NCBI RefSeq assembly: GCF_963678635.1
Contig: NC_087067.1
Coordinates: forward strand, 53,372,233 to 53,436,232
Length of the DNA stretch: 64,000 nt
Direction: 5' to 3'
DNA from: Symsagittifera roscoffensis
Taxonomy: Eukaryota > Xenacoelomorpha > Acoela > Convolutidae
A program made the position numbers and the translations under genes. Shown here piece by piece: positions 11,015 to 22,853 of this stretch. The notes under the pieces are model-generated. The model saw only the letters and a program-made list of their open reading frames with translations, was not told the origin of the DNA and searched no databases. Position 1 is the first letter of the stretch. The number at the start of each line of letters is the position of its first letter.

Positions 11015-12125
11015 CGTCCGCTTCGATCTCCTCGTTTGGATCCAGGTCCAGTGGTGTATCCGTACCTTCCTCTACGACTTCGTTTCCATCGTTCTTCTCC
11101 CTGGTGCCCTTTTCATTGACCTCACAAGCAGGATTCATCATTGGATAATCCCCTTCCTCCATGTCTGCAGGTATACACCAGTCTTCTGTCGATGGATTGT
11201 GTGGCTTGATGTTCTCGTAGTGGGCGGCTCGGCCAGTACTCAGTCTATAAAAGCGTCCCTCCTGGTGCACCTCTGTAATCATGAAGGGTCCCCTCCATTT
11301 TTTTACGAGTTTTTTTGTCCCTTTCGGTGGTATAACGTTCTGAAATACCCATACGTAGTCTCCCACCGAGTAAGCCTTTGCACCAGCTGCTTTCTTATCG
11401 AATCTTTTCCTCTGCTTTGCCTGTGCTTGCTGAGTATTTCGTCTACACAAATCGTTCAACTCCTGTTGGCGTCTGATCACATCCCTCACGTAGACCTGAG
11501 GGGACGTTTTCTTTCCCTCATACTCTGGGTAGAAGAAGGTTAAGGGTAAGGACTTTTCGTGTCCAGTTAGCATCATGTGTGGACTGACTCCAGTGGTGGA
11601 GTGTTGCGTGCTATTATATGCCCCCATCACCTGTGGAAGGTATCTGTCCCAATCGGTCATGTACCTGGAACAATATACTCTCAGCATCGACACTAACGTC
11701 CTATTCTGTCTTTCCACTAAGCCATTCGTCTGAGGGTGGTATGTCGTGGAGTGAGCCTGAGCGACCTGTGAGCGTCTCATAAGCTCTTTCGTAAGCTCTC
11801 CTACGAAAGCTGTTCCATTATCCGATTGAAAAGTCATCGGATAACCATGTCTTGCTATCCACGTATTGATCAGGTGGTCGCATGTCTCTTCCGCCGAGGC
11901 AGTAATGCAGGGCACGGCCTCTGCATACTTCGTAAATTGATCTATCATGACCAGCACCTGATTATAACCATTGTCTGTCATGCATATCTTTTGGTGATCT
12001 ATCTGCACCACCTCGTTGAATTCAGACGACTCGATCAATTGTAAAGGAAATCGCAACTTCCTTGGATCCTTGACCTGTTGGCATGACAGACATGCTGTTA
12101 CCCACTTCTCGCGTGCCTTTTTCAT
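10908..12125 (-). pseudogene. pol: Integrase core and C-terminal domain (copy A)
   Basis: This 405-codon piece carries the CLSC pair of the HHCC zinc module (Cys 12 and 15) and a complete retroviral integrase core: Asp43 (QIDHQ), Asp102 (SDNGTAF) and Glu138 (GLVERQ), which is an exact D-35-E spacing. It also has the YHPQTNG signature. A GPF module (WRGPFMITEVHQ, then a YENIKPHN end) follows near residue 280, as in many Ty3/gypsy integrases. The His residues of the zinc module lie upstream beyond a stop. The tail is Asp/Glu-rich and leads into the macrodomain segment. In the active ancestor this enzyme would insert the cDNA into host DNA in the nucleus. All three catalytic residues are intact here, although the polyprotein around them is broken. 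Confidence 0.92.
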
Positions 12126-13597
12126 TCCAGGCTACTCAAAGCGCTTCAGGATCCTCTGATATACTTAATCGATCCCCTGATGGCCCATCTGATCATGCGA
12201 CCTGAGTTATAGTTCTGTCTGATAGAGTTTCGGTAACACTATCGCATTATACTTGTATAGGACTCTGTCTTCCTCCCTTCTTTTGCAAGCCACAATCCCG
12301 TCTTTGTTCAAATATAACCTCCCTTCCTTCTGCATGAAGTATTGTCTCAGGATGCGATAACTATCTTCCTCGAGGTCCCCTTTATCCGGAGAACCATTCT
12401 CGATCCACCTTTTCAGGTTGCTTGTCAAGCGATCATTTCTCTGCGCCCTTAGAAGATCCGAGAGTCGGTATCTCGCCTTTAAGTACGTCTTCATGACCCT
12501 CATCTGACCCTCATCAACTCGTTGGGCTGGTGTGTGTCTTCTTCCATCTTAACGCACCAAATCTTCGCCAACGGCTGTGTTTCTTGTTTAAACGGCAGAA
12601 GATCAGTCCTGACTACTTTTTTCTGCGGCAACAGGCTTATCGAACGTTTCGATACCGCTATTGTCTCCAAGTCATCCGCTGCGTTGTCAAAGACTCTTTC
12701 GCCTGGTATAAGGTAGCGATCGCTGTCAGGATCCTGGTACACCTCTCTGTCCAGGTCCCTTGCCCGAGTTTCCACTAGTAGTGTGTGTATCGCTATTTCT
12801 GACAGTTCTGATCCCGAGCTCGAGTTCCTGTCTGAATAGGTGTCCATTCCTGAGTTTCGGGAATTATCATCCGTCGAAGAGGTTGTGCTGGAGACTGCAC
12901 GCTCCTCCAGATCATGTCTGTGCCTTCTTCGCATTCATCTGAACTCCCCGGACAAAACCTTGTTCTCTAGGTCCTGTTTCTCATCAGGAATTTTCTCGTC
13001 TATCTCAGACTCCCCGGACAAATTTTCTTGTCCCGGGTGTTGATCTTGTGGTCGCTGGTTCTTCTCATCATTCGTCTCCCCGGACAAATAGTCTTGCATC
13101 AGATTTTGTTCTACCTTTTCACCTTCCTTATCCTGGTCCACAAAGGTGACGGTTTTCTTTCGCTTGCTGTTCCCCTGTTCTTTCTGTCTGTAAGAAGTAC
13201 TGGTTAAAATCTCGTGGGGTATTGAGGATACTAGTTGCTGAACTATTGTCCTACAATCCCTCTCGTTCTCTTCGTGCTGTCGTCTGGACGGCATGATCTT
13301 CACCTTCTCACTGACTGTTAGCGATGCCACTGCTGCTGTCCACTCGGGGTCATCTCTGATCACTTCTCTTTCTAACAATCCACCCAGCATCCACATCACT
13401 TGCGGTGTGACCTGCACCGTTTTATCCAATAATGAGAGGCTGTCTATGTTCATGCGAGAGAGTTCTTGCTGGACCAGATACGAGCGCAGCAACAGATCCA
13501 AGGGGACCGGGTCCACCTTGGATAGGATCTTTATCTCGGCTGCTTTCTCTACAGGTAACTCAGGATGCCCTGGAATTGGATATCCAGACTTATCCAA
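12126..13597 (-). pseudogene. pol: RNase H-integrase linker and integrase HHCC start (copy A)
   Basis: Open pieces 13597-12935, 12934-12500 and 12503-12207 form a spacer of about 450 codons between RNase H and integrase, much longer than usual for gypsy elements. The first part is mostly helical, then low-complexity acidic sequence in which the phrase LSGE recurs three times, each encoded by the 12-mer TTGTCCGGGGAG. The last part (KTYLKARYRLSDLLRAQRNDR onward, with YFMQKEGRLYLNKDGIVACKRRE) resembles the integrase N-terminal extension of Ty3/gypsy Pol. It leads to the HDQMGHQG half of the HHCC module. The TAA at 12209-12207 is also present in copy B but reads TTA in C. A second stop, private to A, follows in the HHCC helix. 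Confidence 0.75.
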
Positions 13598-13666
13598 CCA
13601 TCTCGTTAAGGGAAGCTCTTCATAAGTTTCTTTGTCCAGAAACGAGAATCCCTCCTTTATTTCCGC

Positions 13667-14035
13667 CTAATTGGCCTGCTTCTGCTCCAATCTTTCATAG
13701 AACTCAGTTTTCTTGCTGAGGCTGTCAGCATTCTGGTGTTTATCACGCATCCTATGTTCGATTATCATATGGTAGCCATCCAATCTTACTATCCATCTAC
13801 CAATATAACTCTGATCCATCGAGTAGGTCTTCAACCAGGATAACGCTCTGTTGTCCACGCCTAACTTGAAGGGAGCGCTCCTCAAGTATGCACGGTACTT
13901 TTCCACGAAAGTGACTACTGCAAACATTTCTGCTTTTGGTGCGCCATATTTCATCTCTGTGTCACTCAAGACCTTGCTGCCGTATGCAATGGGACGGAGA
14001 ACCGTTCTTCCGTTCCATTCTTGCTCTTGATGCAA
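13667..14035 (-). pseudogene. pol: RNase H domain (copy A)
   Basis: This open piece holds most of a Ty3/gypsy RNase H, which removes the RNA strand during reverse transcription. Visible acidic residues are Glu in KAEMFAVV, Asp in VDNRALSWL and Asp in HQNADSLS. The first one (TDASV) lies just upstream in sequence cut off from this piece, near 14070. A TAG at 14089-14087 (AAG in copy B) separates it from RT. The piece ends at a stop (TAG) where B has CAG. Length and motif spacing are normal for the family. Confidence 0.88.
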
Positions 14036-14086
14036 TATTCCTGTGATGGCTACTACCGATGCGTCGGTGTCAAGTACATACGTGCC

Positions 14087-14956
14087 CTATTCTGTAGGCA
14101 TGCCTAGCACTGGCGCTTCGCACAGTTCCCGCTTTATGTTCTCGAAAGCAACCTGTGTCTCATCGTTCCATTCGAACTTTTTCCCCTTGTTGCGCATCAG
14201 CTTTTGCATCGGGTACACCTTGTCCGCATATCCTTTTATGAAATCCCGGTAGTAATTGGCAAACCCTAGGAAGCTCAGGAGCTGTGTGTCCGTTCTGGGA
14301 GCTTTCCATGTCAACACTGCTTCCACTGCTTCCGGGTCCGGCCTCACACCATGCCTATCCACCATTCTTCCCAGGTACTTCATCGAATCCATAAGGATTT
14401 CACATTTCGATGGTTTGCACTTCAATCCTGCTCTTTTCATGCATCCAAAGACCTCATCGAGCCTATCAATGTGGTCTTCCAGGGTCGGTGTCGCTATGAC
14501 TACGTCATCCACGTAACACATCACGAGATTCCCGTACTTCTTGGTCACTCTCGTCAAAGCCTGAGCCATCAGTCTTTGAAAAGTGGCCGTTGCATTGCAC
14601 AAGCCAAAGGGCATTCTCTCCCACTGGTACAATACCAATTTGCACGCGAATCAGGTTTTCTCTCTGTCCTTCTTCCGCAGAGGGACCTGCCAGAAGGCAA
14701 AACCTAAGTCCAATGTGGTGAAGAACTTGGCATCACCAAGCTTAGAGAGGCTCTCGTCTATCCGCGGTATCGGGTACGCATCTTTTATCGTTACCGCGTT
14801 CAAGTAACGAAAGTCACAACAAAATCTAAGCTGCCCCCCTTTCTTTTTCGCCATTACTACCCCGCAAGCCCATGGCAATTTCGAGGGTTCTATCATGTCG
14901 TATTCAAGCAACATTTCTATTTCCGCTCGGCACGCTTCCGATTTGTGTGGCGTCAT
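14087..14956 (-). pseudogene. pol: Reverse transcriptase (copy A, start missing)
   Basis: Two open pieces (14956-14651 and 14638-14087), separated by one stop, make up the palm and fingers of a gypsy RT. The first has the conserved LPWACGVVMAKKKG, FCCDFRYLNAVT, YPIPRIDESL and the first catalytic Asp in TTLDLG. The second has RMPFGLCNATATFQRL and the catalytic YVDD box (14515-14504) in full, then FLGFANYYRDFI of the connection. About 240 bases upstream, present in B at about 30640-30880, are deleted here, removing the link from protease to RT. The enzyme copies the RNA genome into cDNA. Its active site is intact in sequence although the frame is not. Confidence 0.93.
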
Positions 14957-15022
14957 TCGTCTTGGGGAAGGGCGCCCTCTTCTAGTGTGAAAACTAACAA
15001 TTCATGAATAGATTTTAATTCA

Positions 15023-16465
15023 TTAATCCTCTTTAAAATATTTATCTTTATTGGCATGATAAGGACAGTCTTTCACACTATGTTTCTTCAAGTTTTGTGT
15101 CTCTTCATAGTCGGTCCTCATCGGCAAAGCGTAGCCAAGCTTCTTTCCACGCTGGATTGAAACCATGGTGTCCAGTGTGTTCAATAACACACTGACACAC
15201 AGTCCGTTTCGCGTTACCGAGAAGCTCCGGCCTAAAATCACGGAACTCTGACTATTTGGATTCGGTACTAAGATAACCTGTTTACTATCACTTAACGAAT
15301 TCAAATTTCTCATTCTAAAAATTGCTACCACAGCTTGTCCTGGTTGTAGTTTTACTTTTCTGACCAAAAAAATTGGTACCTTGTTTTCGTCTGTTATTAT
15401 CATATTAATTGGTCTCTTAACATACTTCCGGTCCGGGTTTCTAATCCGTATCAGACCGTTGTTCAAGTCAATCATCACGTCAAAATTCCTGACAAAATCT
15501 CTGCCCAAGATGAATTGGTCGGCGTCGTCCAAATTCTCTACCACCAGGAAGCTCATCCAAAGATCCCGTCCTCCCATGTGGAGGACCGTTATTGGTGTTC
15601 TTCCGGCTACGTAAATAGCTCCTCGATTGGCGGCGGCCAGTCGGAGATTCGTTGGAATTAGATCTTCCCGCGTGAAGCCTATTCTTTCCCAAGTTTTTAT
15701 CGGCATCACACTCACTACCGCTCCTGTGTCCAGAAGCCCTGTGACTCCGATTTTTGTTCCGTTGGTGTCGAGCAGATGTGCGGTCACATCTGCTTCATAC
15801 CCAATGTGTACTGCGTCTTGTTCCATCATGGCATCATGGCCTATCCTGCGGACTTTGAGTTCCTCCTCACCCAAATAGATCTGCCCCATTTGGTCATCAT
15901 CTGTTGTTACATAAGTCCTGGTGTAGATACTGATTCCATCCACGTTCAGCATCACTTGATATGGCCCATAGACCTCTAGGTAGCTTCCATGAAGTTTCTT
16001 TATGCGAGGGCCACCCGTCGTTAGTAGTGCTCGCACAGCTCTCGACTCGGTGCGTGGCTCCACCCGCCTCATATAATCTGCATATGTGTCCAAATGCATC
16101 AAAGTGAGCTCGGGTGGTTCACTCAGATTTCTGATCACCTGGTGTCCAGCCAGGAAGATTATCGACTGTATCTTGCTTCCTTGCGGAACCATGCCGAACC
16201 TCTGACCGGAGATCACATTAAGTTTCATGCTCAAAATGCTTGGTGCTTTAGTTTCTTCGAACTCCGTTGCTTTGAAGGTATTCAGTTGCTCCTGAAGTTT
16301 CTCATTCTCCAGTTCAAGTTTCACTTTTTGTTCGATCTCTTTCGTCACCAGTTCCTGCTGCACTCTATTTAGAGCATCCCTCGCGGCTGTCCTATATACG
16401 ATCTTGAAGTCATCAGCCGCAGTTGCTGGTTCCGGTTTACGTGTCTCTTCAGTTACCGCTTGCAT
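15023..16465 (-). pseudogene. pol: Gag C-terminal spacer and aspartic protease (copy A)
   Basis: This is 480 open codons. The first 100 are a charged helix (EIEQKVKLELENEKLQEQL). A spacer follows, then a retropepsin-type protease near residue 245 with catalytic LDTGA and, about 70 residues later, ILGRDFVRNFD, the usual second signature of gypsy proteases. The domain would act as a dimer to cleave the polyproteins. The piece ends at TAA TGA right after YFKED (15025-15023). Copy B ends at the same place, whereas copy C reads on without a stop toward RT, so these stops look like a lesion shared by A and B, or less likely a regulated boundary. Confidence 0.88.
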
Positions 16466-16490
16466 TTTCTTTGCCGCCAGCTCTTGAGGT

Positions 16491-18577
16491 TTATCCTTTC
16501 TGCATGCCTCCGCTTCTTTCGAAAAGGCGAGCCTTGATGGCTTTCACTCCTGACAAAGCTTCTTCATGTCTTGGATGCTTGATGTCTGCCACTGCATCCC
16601 AGAATTGCGGACAATCTGATTTAAAATGACCTTCCAAGTTGCAAAAGAAACACCTCGGGCCGAATTTCGCAATTATTCCTCTCATGAAATCCTCATGGTC
16701 CAACTCTGACGCATCTTCGTCCTCGAGGCTAAAGCCTATTGCTTTCATGCCTTGTTTGTAAGTTGGGCATATTGCTTCTTGGCCATGACACAGTTCAGGG
16801 CTGTCCCTTCCAAGTTGCTGGTGAGCGCACTGCATTCCTGTCTCTCCGACAAGTCCTCTTCCTCGAAATGCAGCTTCATTACCTCTATCCAGGTATCAAT
16901 ACAGCCATCAGATTCATCTTTATAGCATCTTGGTTTCTTAAAGACTCTTCTGGACTTCTCACTGCGTTCATTGGTTCTGGATAACCTTGTAAGGAACGTC
17001 TCCAAAGACCTGTTTAGGGGTTCAAAGGCTGTGGCCATTGCCGTAGCATCCCTTGAGTGTCCCGCCTGAGTGTCCTCACACCTCGTCAAAGGCTCTGTAT
17101 GCGGTGCATCCCTGCAATCCGAATCGCCGTGAGTGTTTCCCGCTTGGCCCACATGACTCCTCCCTGGGCTTGCATGCCCCCTGTTACCGGAATCACTTCC
17201 CCCAGTCGCATGTGTGCCTTGCGTTGGTCGTTCATCAGAGGTCTGTCTGTTCCCCGTTGAACTTGCTCTACTGTTCGGGCCCCATGTTCCATTAACCCTT
17301 GTGGCATAGCCTGATGAACTGCCCCTGCCTCTAGTGGATCCATACGTCTTCCTCTTTTGATGTTCATTGAAGTTCACCCTCGGCTCCCTGCTGGGACCTC
17401 CCGAGTTCGGTTCTCCTTCTTTTGGTCCACTCTTGCTGCATAGTAGCCCGTCCAACCTATCCATGATAGCCTGAGTTCGCCTCTCCATCATCGTGTCTAT
17501 CTTTGTGTCAAGAGTCCCAAGAGACTGCTCTTAACTTCTCCATATCGTCTCTTAAGCGTAACTCTCGCTGTTCCGCTCCTCTTGTCATTCGCGACAAGTT
17601 CTTCGCCATATGCTCGTCCGTTCTTTCTTTCAAGCGTTTTTCGCTCCTGCCAACTTCTTGTCTATTGCGGTTTATTTCTTCCCGCAGACTTTCTCTTTCA
17701 ATGTGAACTGCCCTTTCTAGTTCACTCATTCTTATAAACATCTGTTCATTTTGTTCTCCTAAACTGTCCACTATGTTGTTTAAGGCTTCTTCTAGTCCTG
17801 CCCCGTTATCCACGAGTGGCGTCACTAGTGGCGGTGTAACCCTGTCGGTCCCAGGTAGCTTCGTGCTGGTCGAGATCCGGGCCTTGACTCTCTGCCTCGA
17901 CGTCTTTTCATTATCCACCTCAGGATTCGCCAATGCGTTGCCTAGCCCTCTGTTTCTACTCTCTCCAGTTTGCGGCTCTGAATTTGTCATAATCGCGAAG
18001 CCTCTCGACTGGCCTGGACTTGCTCTTCTTCGTCCTCCTTCTCCTGGGATTCATCTTCATTTCCTGCGCCCCCTCCCATGGTGAATGGAAAGATGTTTCC
18101 TAAGGTGTTCCTCATTCTTTCTGAGAACGATGATGACGTTGTTTGTTTCTCAGTTCCACCTGCCATCATAGTGTTATCTGTTGGAGATCTTCTAGGTGCC
18201 GCTATTTCAGTTGAGATGTCGGACAGTTCCGACATCTCCTCTCGATCCAATGTCCCGGTGGAAGTGGCAAAATCATGGCCTTGTTCTACCGGAGTAGATT
18301 CACTCGCCAGCCTTCTGCCTCTCCCTTCCAGTCCATGTACTTCCTGGTTGTCGTTCATGGCATGGTCCGTATTGACCTCCACTTCTAACAGTTCTTTTCG
18401 CTCTTCTGATGTCTTCTGACTCCTTGTTTCAACCATTCTGCCTGAAACTGTCTCCCTTTTGTCGGTCCGGGCTCGTTTGATCCTATCCACAAAAGGATCG
18501 GTCATCGTTTTTCTTTGCGTTTCAGGTATGAATTTCCTAGAGCTATTGCCTGGTATCCTTGACTTGTCTAGACTCAT
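16491..18577 (-). pseudogene. gag: Gag (copy A), frameshifted, missing one zinc knuckle
   Basis: The start MSLDKSRIP at 18577 is shared with copies B and C. Pieces 18577-17987, 17990-17508, 17491-16745 and 16835-16491 give, in order, a basic N-terminus, a Ser/Glu-rich acidic stretch, a long coiled coil (about 17750-17510) and an Arg/Gly/Ser-rich segment. The start of the Retrotrans_gag capsid region (DTWIEVMKLHFEEEDL) and one CCHC knuckle (CFFCNLEGHFKSDC) follow. Relative to B about 130 bases are missing near 18005 and 11 near 17528. About 490 bases are missing at about 16773, removing the rest of the capsid and the first knuckle. Gag would package the RNA into particles. This copy cannot make a normal one. 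Confidence 0.88.
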
Positions 18578-21500
18578 TCACTATTTGTCACTTCTTAATG
18601 CCTATACACTTAATTCGATTGCTAGTGATCTTATAGTTTGACTACCAATAATAATGACACAACACAATAAATTTCACAAGATTCTATTAAATAGTGACCA
18701 CGAATTCCTGTATGTTATCAGAGTACAGTTTGTATAAATTTTATTCACACTAACCGATTATCGGTCGTAAGATTTGAAAACTAGCACGATATGATGTTAT
18801 CAGTCAATTTAAAAGATAGTGTACTCACTACCCAATCAAGCACAGTTTACGTTGATTTAAAATCAAAAACAAAAAAAAACATATATAATGACAGAATATG
18901 AATGCTTCTATGAAAAAACGTATGTGTAGTGTACTTTTAGTCTGTCGCAGTACAATAGTTGAACTTGTCTTTTAAAGAAAAAGCTTTCCCTGCTCGGTGC
19001 TGCACCAAACAGACAAAACTTTGAAGGCAGTAATTCTCTCAAGTGGGCGTCTATTGCACCCACCGAGTACTGTATTACCTATCTGCTTCGGACTGCCCGA
19101 GCTAGACCTACTAAAATCCTCAGGGCAGTCAGCTTTCACAAAAACGTATTATGTTACAATCCACACCAATGAATCACTCTCTTTTTAGTTTAGACTTAGT
19201 GTCGCGAATATCCGAGTTCGGACCTGTTTTGTTTTGGTCTGAGTTTTATTGAAAGGCAAGTAACCAGTGCAGTCACTGATTCCTAGCCTGTCTGCTAATA
19301 ACCTAATACCTCTCACTTTACTCTTTCTTCCGTCTACCTAGGTCCTTAAAATAAAAATTTATCTCTCCGGGTTGACAAAATAGGACCCTTCCGGACTAAC
19401 AAAATTTTGACCCCTCCGGATTGGGACCCCTCTGAGTTAGTTAATATTAGACCCCTCTGGATTCGGACCCCTCCGATTTAGCAACTATAAGACCCCTCCG
19501 GATTCGGACCCCTCCGGTTTTGTAAAAAAATTTTTTTTTTGACTCCTCCGGATTGGGAGCCCTCCGGTTTTGTAAAAGTAGCTTTTCGGAGATTTCCTTC
19601 TTTCAACCTATACCCCTCCGGATACGTTCTCCTATGCAATTTAGCTTTTTCAATTAACTAGGAAGGGTATTCACTACTTTCCTAGACCCTTCCGGATTGA
19701 AGTTAAGCCTCTTATTTGACAATTCACACTAACGGTGAAGGGTCTTATTGCTCGCCTAACTTCGGCTCGATTAAGGTTTTTCTGTGCCTTTAGCCTTCCC
19801 TTTTCGTCTAGAACAGCCTAAAGTTACTTTATTTAACCGCTATTACCTTTTGGTAGGGGTATAAGGGCTTTTCTAAAAGAAATTTATAAAACGTGAAGGG
19901 TCTACCCTCCCAAATTGGTGAATTTGCTAAAAACAATCTCAAAAAATTTTCACGCTTACTTTTCCGAAAAACTTTTGTCCCTATCAGTAAGCTCAGCTAA
20001 CTTCTGATCTATTGGTACCAATATCAACTCGATTTGCCTAGTAGTTCCAAAGTTATTAACCAAAACGTCTTTTTTCTAAAGTCAAGAAATTTCTCTCTTA
20101 TAGGTTCCGCCTAACTTTTTCCGCAAATCTGGTCCTTTCGACCTAACAATTATTGATCCGAGCTCAGAAGGCCTATACTCTTCTAGCAAAAGACCCGATC
20201 TAAAACGCTTTAGTGGAAAAAATTGGCGAAAAACTATGCTACCTGTACCCCTCAGGATTGATGAATCCACCAAATCAAACACGTTAAGTTCGATTTCTCT
20301 GCAACCCGGAAGGCTTTCGGGAAGCGGGTGTTAAAACTTGTAGATTCACTAGTGGACGTTGTCCGAACAACTATTTTTACTGTTCTAACTCAAAAATTTT
20401 AAAAACATTTTTTGAATTTATAGTGTTTCGGTTTCTCAAAAATCACGAAAATTCGGTTTTTGGTTCCAAAATAGTTCCTACCACTTCCGAACTAAACTTA
20501 ACCGGTTCTATCTATTATGGTAGTGCAGCTACGATGTAACACATTACTTTAGCGCTTTTTTCCGTTTCCAAAAATATCGATATCTCAAAAATCGCGACTT
20601 GTGGGGGGATCAAAATATCGCTCTTTTGACCCTAAAAACCGGTCTGTTCTCGTTGTTTTTCACTGAAAAACGATATAAGACTATTAATATAGGCTATTTA
20701 AGTAATAATATTAGTAATACTATACCCCTCCGGGTTTGTTTAATATCCGAATTAAGGTGCTTAACTCGGATATTCGCAGTTCGGTGAAGGGTCACTACAG
20801 TGCAGCACTGTCGAGCCCCCCACAGATTACTATCTTACTTTTTGTACCAAAAGGGATACAAAACTTGTTAACGATACCCAACAGTAGATTGTTGTTGTCG
20901 TTGAGCCCCTTCTTGTTGCTCCTTGTACTGCTTGCCGGATCAGTCTTCTCCCAAGACCCTTCCGAATTGAGCGCAAATCAGCTGACCCTTCCGGATTGAG
21001 CGCAATTTATCATTAACGTGCTTAAATGCTCAAATAACCCTACAGTACAAGCCTCACAAGCAGGCTACAAAACTGATCGTAACGATCCTGACTGATATAA
21101 ATGCCTGTAACAACAATATATCTATCAACAACAAACGGGAGGGTCGGATCACATCTTGTCTGGGGGGATGATTTCTACTGATTTTTTTAAACTTTTTTTT
21201 ACTGTTTTTGGTTTTTTCGGTTATTTTTTATGTTTTTTGTTTTTCTTGGGAACTATACTACTTTTTGTTTGGTTTTATATATCTTTAAGTGTTTTTGGTC
21301 ACAAACCATTCAGGATTTGACGGGACCGCGAATCCCCCCACCCTTCCTGGTTCGTGAATTTTCGGTCTTAACTAGGTTAAAAAGCTATTCACGGTAATCC
21401 GGAAGGCTTCCGCGTTCCGAACTACCATTCCGCTCCGGCGGTTTAGGCCTATTAAGGGCGTTAATGTGAGCATCCGCTCGGCGCGGAGTGCTCGTTAACG

Positions 21501-21940
21501 GTTCTGCCGGTCATGATGTGAAAAAAGAATAATACCCAGGAGCGCCATAAAAACATCTATGTAACATTCACCCGGAAGATACATATCGACGGAAAATAAA
21601 ACTAAGTCCTAAGACGACTGGCTAACGTCTGAACAGAGCTTTATATGCTTTTCACCGTCTCTACCAAGCCAGTACTTTCGGTGGTCTTTTCTAACATCGG
21701 GTCGACAAAAAACGTTACTGCTTTCGACTTCGGTCAAAACACTCAAATTAACTTAATTACATGCAGAAATAGTGAGCTCATGGCTGGGTCTCAGTATCCC
21801 CAGACTACGAGGTCACTCCTAAAAACAGGGCTACTACTACTTATTGAATTATTATTGTTTTTGTTCAGTAGATAAAAATCATCATCTCCATCGAAGATGG
21901 ATCAACCCTTTCCCCCAACTCCTAGCTTCTCATCCTTATC
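18578..21940 (-). other. Long leader between LTR and gag (copy A)
   Basis: About 3.36 kb without a supportable gene, matching 23214-26424 of copy B at roughly 95% by eye. In element sense it contains a cluster of ATCCGGAGGGGTC-like motifs (as plus-strand GACCCCTCCGGAT, about 19365-19625) and scattered single copies. It also holds a diverged duplicate of about 60 bases of LTR (20255-20320) and several poly-T or poly-A tracts. I could not find a convincing tRNA primer-binding site. A leader this long could hold packaging or translation signals, but none is recognised. Confidence 0.7.
19365..19625. repeat. Cluster of ATCCGGAGGGGTC-like short motifs (leader, copy A)
   Basis: About ten imperfect copies of a 12-13 base motif, spaced irregularly by 10-40 bases. 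On the plus strand they appear as GACCCCTCCGGATT with variants (CCCTTCCGGA, CCCTCTGGAT). Copy B holds the mirror cluster at 25430-25660. Spacing is too irregular for a CRISPR or a simple satellite. Confidence 0.8.
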
Positions 21941-22476
21941 AAAATGAATCCAGTTGTTAATTAAATTCAAATCAGGACATGACAGGAAGCTAAAAGTTCA
22001 TTTAAAGTAATAAAAGTTTCAGTCCCGAAACCCTTCCGGATTCTTGAATCCACTGAATCAAGCACGTTAAACTTGACTTCCCCGTAACCCGGAAGGCTGT
22101 CTTCCACCCTTCACCGTTGTTCGCAACGGCCTTGCATTTTTTGCAGCGACACAATAGTTGTAACTCGGAACGTTCTCTGTTAACTCCGTGATTCGTTGTC
22201 GTTTTTCAATCACAATTTCCGTTCTTCTCGCAATCGCTACTAATGTTGTTCTGTTTCTTTCCAACTTTTCTGCCAAACTGGCCGTTACTGACGTTTCTCA
22301 GAAATGTTACGTCATCACTTCGAAAATTTAAAATACTAGAATATCTTGACCTTCACCGTTCTACTAATCATCCTAATAACGTCGTTAAACCTTCAAAATC
22401 ACTAACTCGGAAGGTCCGCTGCTAAAATTTCTTAAACTGCAGAGATTGCATTTTGTCATTCTGGTCGAATGTCACA
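21941..22476 (-). repeat. 5' LTR of element A
   Basis: On the minus strand it starts TGTGACATTC at 22476, the same first bases as both LTRs of copy B, with the TG expected of an LTR. The inner end is set where similarity to copy B jumps from about 80% (LTR) to about 95% (leader), near 21941. The TATATAAA box of B is changed here to a TTTAAATG-like sequence and the TGACGTCA site to TGACGTAA, so promoter activity may be weaker. Confidence 0.78.
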
Positions 22477-22675
22477 CCAATTCGAAAATTTGAAAAATCA
22501 GATTTGAACAAAAAATTCTTTAATTTGACCGACTGGCCCATAAGGACAAGTTTGTCAATTTTTCAAACAAGGTACCGAAACCTTTTCCCAAACACAATTG
22601 AACGTTTTTTTGGGATTTGTGCGAGTAAATGATTCTATGGCGTGATTTTTATAAGGATCTGCAGCCATTGTCCCT
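22477..22675. other. Spacer between head-to-head elements A and B
   Basis: These 199 bases are the only sequence at the palindrome centre that is not mirrored. They are AT-rich with no open frame. They are probably pre-existing host DNA or a trimmed insertion site. No target-site duplication is recognisable next to either LTR. Confidence 0.7.
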
Positions 22676-22845
22676 TGTGACATTCGACCAGAATGGATCC
22701 AAATGCAGATTCAACGGGTTCAAAATTTTAGCAGCTAACCTTCCGAATTGGCGGTTTTAAGAGATTAACAACGTTATTGGGACGATTAGTCAAACGGTGA
22801 AGGCTAGAATATTCTGGTGTTTCAAATTTTTAAATTTTCGAAGTA

Positions 22846-22853
22846 TGACGTCA
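22846..22853. promoter_or_regulatory. CRE-like TGACGTCA in the U3 part of the LTR (copy B)
   Basis: A palindromic TGACGTCA, the consensus CREB/ATF binding site, lies about 170 bases into the LTR. It is identical in the 3' LTR (45292-45299) and one base off in A. Position upstream of the TATA box fits an enhancer element; use by a host factor is inference. Confidence 0.45.

Larger units (their letters stand above)
1..22476 (-). mobile_element. Giant Ty3/gypsy-type LTR retroelement, copy A (3' end outside window)
   Basis: On the minus strand this copy reads 5' LTR (22476 to about 21941), leader (21940-18578), gag-pol (18577-9902), a 400-base gap, ORF2 (9503-605) and 3' noncoding DNA (604-1). 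The order protease, RT, RNase H, integrase is the Ty3/gypsy (Metaviridae) order. Position 1 pairs with about 44815 in copy B, roughly 300 bases short of where B's 3' LTR starts, so the 3' LTR of A should lie just left of the window. The copy is dead: there is a deletion of about 490 bases in gag, about 240 bases missing before RT, and many single frameshifts and stops. It nevertheless preserves the SGNH domain and a 1,245-codon open stretch of ORF2 best of the three. Confidence 0.93.

Noticed and set aside
15023-15025. Programmed stop or frameshift separating protease and RT
   Set aside because: Copy C is open through this point and no slippery heptamer with a following structure was evident. 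It is kept only as an alternative to a shared lesion.
20736-20999. 87-codon open frame with a signal-peptide-like hydrophobic run, mirrored at 24139-24402, antisense to the elements
   Set aside because: It lies in the repetitive leader. The few differences between the two copies I could read all change residues, and it is broken in C near 49500. It looks like chance coding of a T-rich tract.
22671-22675. Target-site duplication around element B
   Set aside because: TCCCT before the 5' LTR has no match just after the 3' LTR, and the 3' LTR end is uncertain by a few bases.
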